The notes beneath the pieces are model-generated. The model was not told the DNA's origin. It worked only from the letters and a program-made list of their open reading frames with translations, and searched no databases. 26,119 nucleotides of DNA from Ophioceras dolichostomum (Eukaryota; Ascomycota; Sordariomycetes; Magnaporthales; Ophioceraceae): contig PYST01000463.1 in NCBI GenBank assembly GCA_003049485.1, positions 1 to 26,119 of the forward strand. The letters run 5' to 3'. Both the position numbers and the translations under genes were made by a program. Numbering within the stretch: position 1 is the first letter of the stretch; each line of letters starts with the position of its first letter. This document shows positions 22,657-26,119 of this stretch, one piece after another.

Positions 22657-23208
22657 AAAAATGTGTTAGAACACCGGGTAACGTTATGATGGGTATGCCC
22701 TTCCTAGTACCTTGATAAAAAAAAAGTCGAGAAAGAAAAAAGAAAAAGGAATGTGGTCTTCCCCGTCAAGATCAGAAATGCCTCAAGAGAGAGAATGCGA
22801 CCGACCAGACCAGCAAGCGTGACCGTTGTACAATGGTGACCCAGGAAAGAATAGACAACCAGAAGAGAAAAAGAAAAAATACTGGTAGTAGAACACGCCC
22901 ACCCACCCACTCCCAGCCAATCCACCTAGGAGAACAAAAACCGCCTTGTCGCCCTACCGCCCTGCCTGCCTGCCCCCTTAACCTGACCTGGGTGAACCAT
23001 CCAGGTTTCCACAACACGCCTTTAATAAAAAAAAAGAGCAAAAGCATGCCTGCAACTCCATTATACTACTCCGTAATAGAACCCCTGAAACCCCCCTATG
23101 ATGACATGAGATAGAAACAGGAAACTGAGAGGCAAGGAACACAAGAGAAAAAGAAAAGAAAGCTACTAGAGACACATGGCAAGGAAAAGGAGTGATAGGT
23201 GTGGAAAA

Positions 23209-23278
23209 GAGAGAGAGAGAGAGTGTGTGTGTGTGTGTGTGGTGGGAATGGTGGAGGCGGCGGCGGCGGCGGCGGCGG
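23209..23278. repeat. Compound microsatellite: (GA)n, (GT)n, (GGC)n
   Basis: A GA run (23209-23222) passes directly into a TG run (23223-23241), followed 15 bases later by about seven GGC units (23256-23278). It lies about 100-160 bases past the stop of the minus-strand gene, so it is probably transcribed in its 3' UTR as pyrimidine-rich and GCC repeats. Length polymorphism between strains is likely. Confidence 0.9.
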
Positions 23279-23352
23279 GTGGTATCTGATTGCTACTGTT
23301 GTTGATGATGATGAAAAGGTTGAGTGAGTGGGGGAGGATTCGAAAAGTCTTC

Positions 23353-23370
23353 AAGCTAGCTAGCTAGCTT
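23353..23370. repeat. 18-bp (CTAG)n palindrome abutting a stop codon
   Basis: AAGCTAGCTAGCTAGCTT is a perfect palindrome. It ends exactly where the TAA stop of the minus-strand gene (23371-23373) begins. In the mRNA it could form a hairpin immediately after the stop. Confidence 0.9.
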
Positions 23371-25580
23371 TTAGACCTTCAGGTGAGGTAGGGTGCCGTA
23401 GTGGCTGCCGGCCAGCATGGCGTCGCACGCCTGTCGGGCCACGCGCTTGCTCTGCTGCACGACGTCGTCCTCGCGGCTCGACGCGGACGCTAGGTCGTTG
23501 GGCGGGAACGTGATCCCCAGGCGGTTGTTGATCTCCGGCTCGGGCGACTCGGCGCCGCCGTACTTGTTGTGGATCTCCTCAATCACGTCGTTCTCCTGGT
23601 CCGAGGGGTAGTAGTGCTGGTCGATGCGCGACGAGGTGGTGGTGCCGTAGTCGTCGCCGCTGCCGGGGCCGCCGGCGGTGGTGGCGCCGGCCAGCTCGTA
23701 GCCCGACATGCTGTTGCGGCCGAACGGGTGGTGGCCGAGCATGCTCGCGTGAGGCGGGGTAGTCATGGCCACCCAGTCGACGACGGTGCCGTTGCCGTTG
23801 GGGTTGGTATGGATGTAGGGGTGGGCCGCGGCCGCGGACCGCTTGCGCTGGGCCATCCGGTTTTTCCTCCGCGTCTTGGACTTCTCGTCCATCGTCGGCT
23901 CCTCCATGCCCAGCTTGACGAGTTGGGCCTCGATGTGGGGGGGCTTCCAGTCCCAGACCTGGCCGCCGCCCATCTCCTTCATGCGGGCGATGATGCGGGC
24001 GTACTTGTGCTCCTCGTCGTAGTTGTAAGCCTCGATCAAGCGGTCGATCTGTGTGTGTATCACGATGGTCAGTTAGTCAATCAGTCTCTAATGACGCGGA
24101 AGAGTGCATGAGTCGTAGTAGAAGTCGACTCACCTCATGCTGTGGCCAGATACCGTGCTTGCACACAGCTCTCGACAGCTTCATCTGAAGCGCTGCCCTC
24201 TGGACCTTCTGGTCGTACTTCTGGCCGTAGAGCTTCGTGATGGCGTCCCACATGCCCTTGCCCTTGCCGTCCGAGTTGGCTTTGCGGAGGTCCAGGAGGC
24301 CGTGGTCCTCTTCTGAGGCCTTCTCACCGAAGGTCAGGGTTGGCTCCCGGGTCTTAGGCGTCACGACATTGGGCGGGGTGTTCAAGAGGGAGGTGCTCGG
24401 GCCGGGCACGGGAGTGCCGCTGCCACTGGTGGAGCGAGCAGCCTCTCTCCGCTTGCTGGCCTTGCGCATGCGGTTGTTGACGCGCGACCCGGCGCGCTCA
24501 CGCTTGATTGGTGGGGAGGAAAGATCAGAGGGGAGGCCGTCGAACTGGGGGTAGCCCATGTGGCCCAAGGGAGTGCTCTTGAGGTCCTCGATGATCGAGC
24601 CACGGGTTGGGCGGAACAGGGTAGGGTTGGGGGACGCCAGGTCCGGGACCATAGTGGAAGGGTACTGCGAGTCGGGGCCGCCGACCTGGAGGGGATCGGC
24701 GAGGCTTCCTGCGCTGAAGGGAGGGTACCTGCCCAAAGAGCCAGCACGCTCTGAGTGCTCCGGGCTCTCAGAGACGGACACGCCAAAGGCGCCGAAGTAG
24801 GGGACAACCTCGGGCTCAGTGGGCGAGGCGTTGATGAAGTTGGCCATGTCGAAGTGGCTCTCCGTCACCTGAGGGTGGATGGCCATGGGCGACGACGTCT
24901 GGTTGGGCATGTCATAGCTGCCGTAGAACAGCTTGGACGACCCGGGTGGCGTGGGCTGCTGGAGCTCCTCTGGGGAGTCATACGGCCCGCCGCTCTTCGC
25001 CCTGTGCTGCATGGGCGGAGAGGCGGCACTCGAGACCGGGGTCAGGAGATTAGGGTCCGAGCCAGCCGGATAGCTGAAGGGAGACACCTGTGCACCAGGA
25101 ACCGGCAATGTCAGCTTGCTGCTAGGTTTCACTTTGTGTGCTGCTTGTGTGAGGCCATATCTCCCCGGTCTCTGCTCCCGATGGTAACTACACGCACGTG
25201 GAGACACGTGCACAAGCAAAGCAAGTATTGATACCATACCGATAGCCCATGGTATCCCATCTCTTGGGACAGGAAGGGGAGACTCGAAGGGGAGCAGATG
25301 ACAAAGAACGAGAGAGAAGAAACAGAGAAGAGACACTTACACTCGCGCTGTAGGGGTCCGACGAAGCGTATGTAGCGGCGGTGGCTTGCGGGCCGCTTGT
25401 ACATACGTCCCCCATACTCGCGTCCAGCGGAGAGTCTGAGAACGGAGAGGTGCTCATGTCGATTGACAGTGACATGGGATGCTCTTGGCTGCTGTTGTCG
25501 TTGCTTGTGCGGGAATCAAATTCCTCGGGAGTGTCTGACCGGCAAACGTTCTTGGAGACTAGCAGTGTTGGCTGGCGCAT
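23371..25580 (-). CDS. Nuclear-type fungal regulator-like protein, unnamed
   Basis: Exons 25580-25341, 25087-24134 and 24048-23371 join in phase 0 to 623 aa. Intron 1 is 253 bp (GTAAGT..CACAG, CTGAC branch); intron 2 is 85 bp (GTGAGT..ACAG, ACTAAC branch). Residues 1-270 are Ser/Pro-rich and likely disordered. A basic cluster, IKRERAGSRVNNRMRKASKR (about 274-293), looks like a nuclear signal. A compact, helix-rich, Trp-containing module spans about 354-447: GKGMWDAITKLYGQ, then QRAALQMKLSRAVCK, GIWPQHEIDRLIEAYN across the exon 2/3 junction, KYARIIARMKE and VWDWKPPHIEAQLVKLG. A second basic cluster, KTRRKNRMAQRKR (about 456-468), resembles a bZIP basic region, but no leucine zipper follows. 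The C-terminus is rich in Gly, Ser and acidic residues. The module is reminiscent of helix-turn-helix or Myb-like folds, but I do not recognise a named family. Chromatin or transcription work is inferred only. The start is uncertain: Met36 (25475) or Met42 (25457) are alternatives. Confidence 0.8.
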
Positions 25581-25587
25581 CGAGCAT
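25516..25587 (-). promoter_or_regulatory. Overlapping upstream ORF across the proposed start
   Basis: An ATG at 25587, seven bases before the proposed start and in another frame, opens a 23-codon ORF that ends inside the main coding region. Neither ATG has a purine at -3. If translated, it would lower initiation at 25580 and favour leaky scanning or a downstream start. Confidence 0.45.
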
Positions 25588-26119
25588 CCGTCTCACAAGA
25601 GGGCCCGGCCTGGTGATGGACGAGGGAGGGAAGAGGGTATTTATCAACTGGGTTGGCGAGGCGGCCGGCGGAACGGACAAAGAATGGAGAGTCGGTCTGT
25701 TGGTCGTCCTTCGTGCGAGGCCCAAGTTGGTCGAGGAATGTGGTGCGGAGGAAGACGGTGGCGAGAGACGGGAGAGCAGGAGGAGGCCCGCGTGGTCTCT
25801 TTCTGGCGTGCGAGGAGGAAGAGAAAGAGATAGAGAGCGTGTCAAAGTGAGAAAGAAGGACGGCTGCGTGGACTGGTCGAGGGAGGCCGGTCCGAGGCTC
25901 TATGTATGTACGACAGCGGGCGGGCTGTTGTGGAAGGCTATGTATAAGGACGATGGGGTGGTAGGAGAGAGGGCATATATGTAAGGTTATGTAGGAGTTT
26001 GTTCTGTATGTACGGGACAGTCTAGTCTTCTTGAAGGGGACAAGAAGATCAAGAAGTGAATCCGTGAATCCGTGGTGAGGGAAAAGGATGGTGGTGATCT
26101 CTCTTCTCTGGATTTGCTG
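25581..26119 (-). promoter_or_regulatory. Leader/promoter region of the minus-strand gene
   Basis: On the coding strand this stretch is pyrimidine-rich, with a CT run at about 25790-25850 (CTCTCTATCTCTTTCTC), typical of fungal promoters and leaders. An in-frame TGA at 25593-25595 shows that the main frame does not extend upstream without splicing. No clear TATA or CCAAT element is assigned. An unannotated leader intron is possible. Confidence 0.45.
25938..25976 (-). promoter_or_regulatory. Candidate 12-codon upstream ORF
   Basis: ATG at 25976 followed by 11 further codons and TAG encodes MPSLLPPHRPYT. It matters only if transcription starts upstream of it, which the sequence cannot show. Confidence 0.25.

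Larger units (their letters stand above)
15008..23370. other. Gene-poor intergenic region, 8.4 kb
   Basis: It lies between the EDEM start and the 3' end of the next minus-strand gene. About the first 400 bases are GC-rich and should hold the EDEM promoter; GATCGGCCGATC at 15235-15246 is a perfect 12-bp palindrome of unknown meaning. The rest shows short overlapping open frames on both strands without motif, codon or splice support. Repeats are concentrated in the right half (19060-23370). From about 22260 to 23230 the plus strand is strongly purine-rich, probably including the 3' UTR of the gene at 23371. I see no intact transposon, tRNA or rRNA. Confidence 0.6.

Overview
The window comes from a filamentous ascomycete, most likely a Sordariomycete. 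Four protein genes are split by short spliceosomal introns (84-253 bp) with GT..AG ends, and most have a clear CTRAY-type branch point. Exons are GC-rich with C/G-ending codons, one leader is strongly pyrimidine-rich, and the gene families are fungal. No operon, plasmid, phage or CRISPR structure is present. I found no tRNA or 5S rRNA gene, judging by eye from A/B-box-like motifs.

Layout. (1) 1-2019, plus strand: the 3' part of a polytopic membrane protein gene (4 exons, 557 residues in the window, cut by the left edge); family not recognised. (2) 2020-9370: 7.35 kb with no convincing gene, carrying dispersed TACCTACC/GGTAGGTA octamers, small tandem repeats and a possible decayed coding fragment near 7160-7372. 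(3) 9371-10254, plus: adenine phosphoribosyltransferase (2 exons, 231 aa). (4) 10255-11556: convergent 3' region with A-tracts and a second possible relic ORF (11003-11302). (5) 11557-15007, minus: an EDEM/Htm1-type GH47 mannosidase-like protein of ER quality control (2 exons, 1116 aa, signal peptide, C-terminal PA-like region). (6) 15008-23370: 8.4 kb without a convincing gene, rich in palindromes and microsatellites. (7) 23371-25580, minus: a conserved-looking nuclear-type protein (3 exons, 623 aa) with basic clusters and an alpha-helical, tryptophan-containing module. Its leader (25581-26119) has a short uORF and an out-of-frame ATG 7 nt upstream of the proposed start.

The four genes do not form a pathway. 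Purine salvage (APRT) and glycoprotein quality control (EDEM) are housekeeping functions, and the other two products are unnamed. I see no new multi-gene system. The most unusual features are the low gene density (four genes in 26 kb, about 60% intergenic), the family of TACCTACC octamers confined to intergenic DNA, the two relic-like ORFs, and two proteins of unknown function with conserved-looking architecture.

All exon boundaries were worked out by hand from splice consensus, reading-frame continuity and, for APRT and EDEM, known protein family motifs. None has transcript support here.
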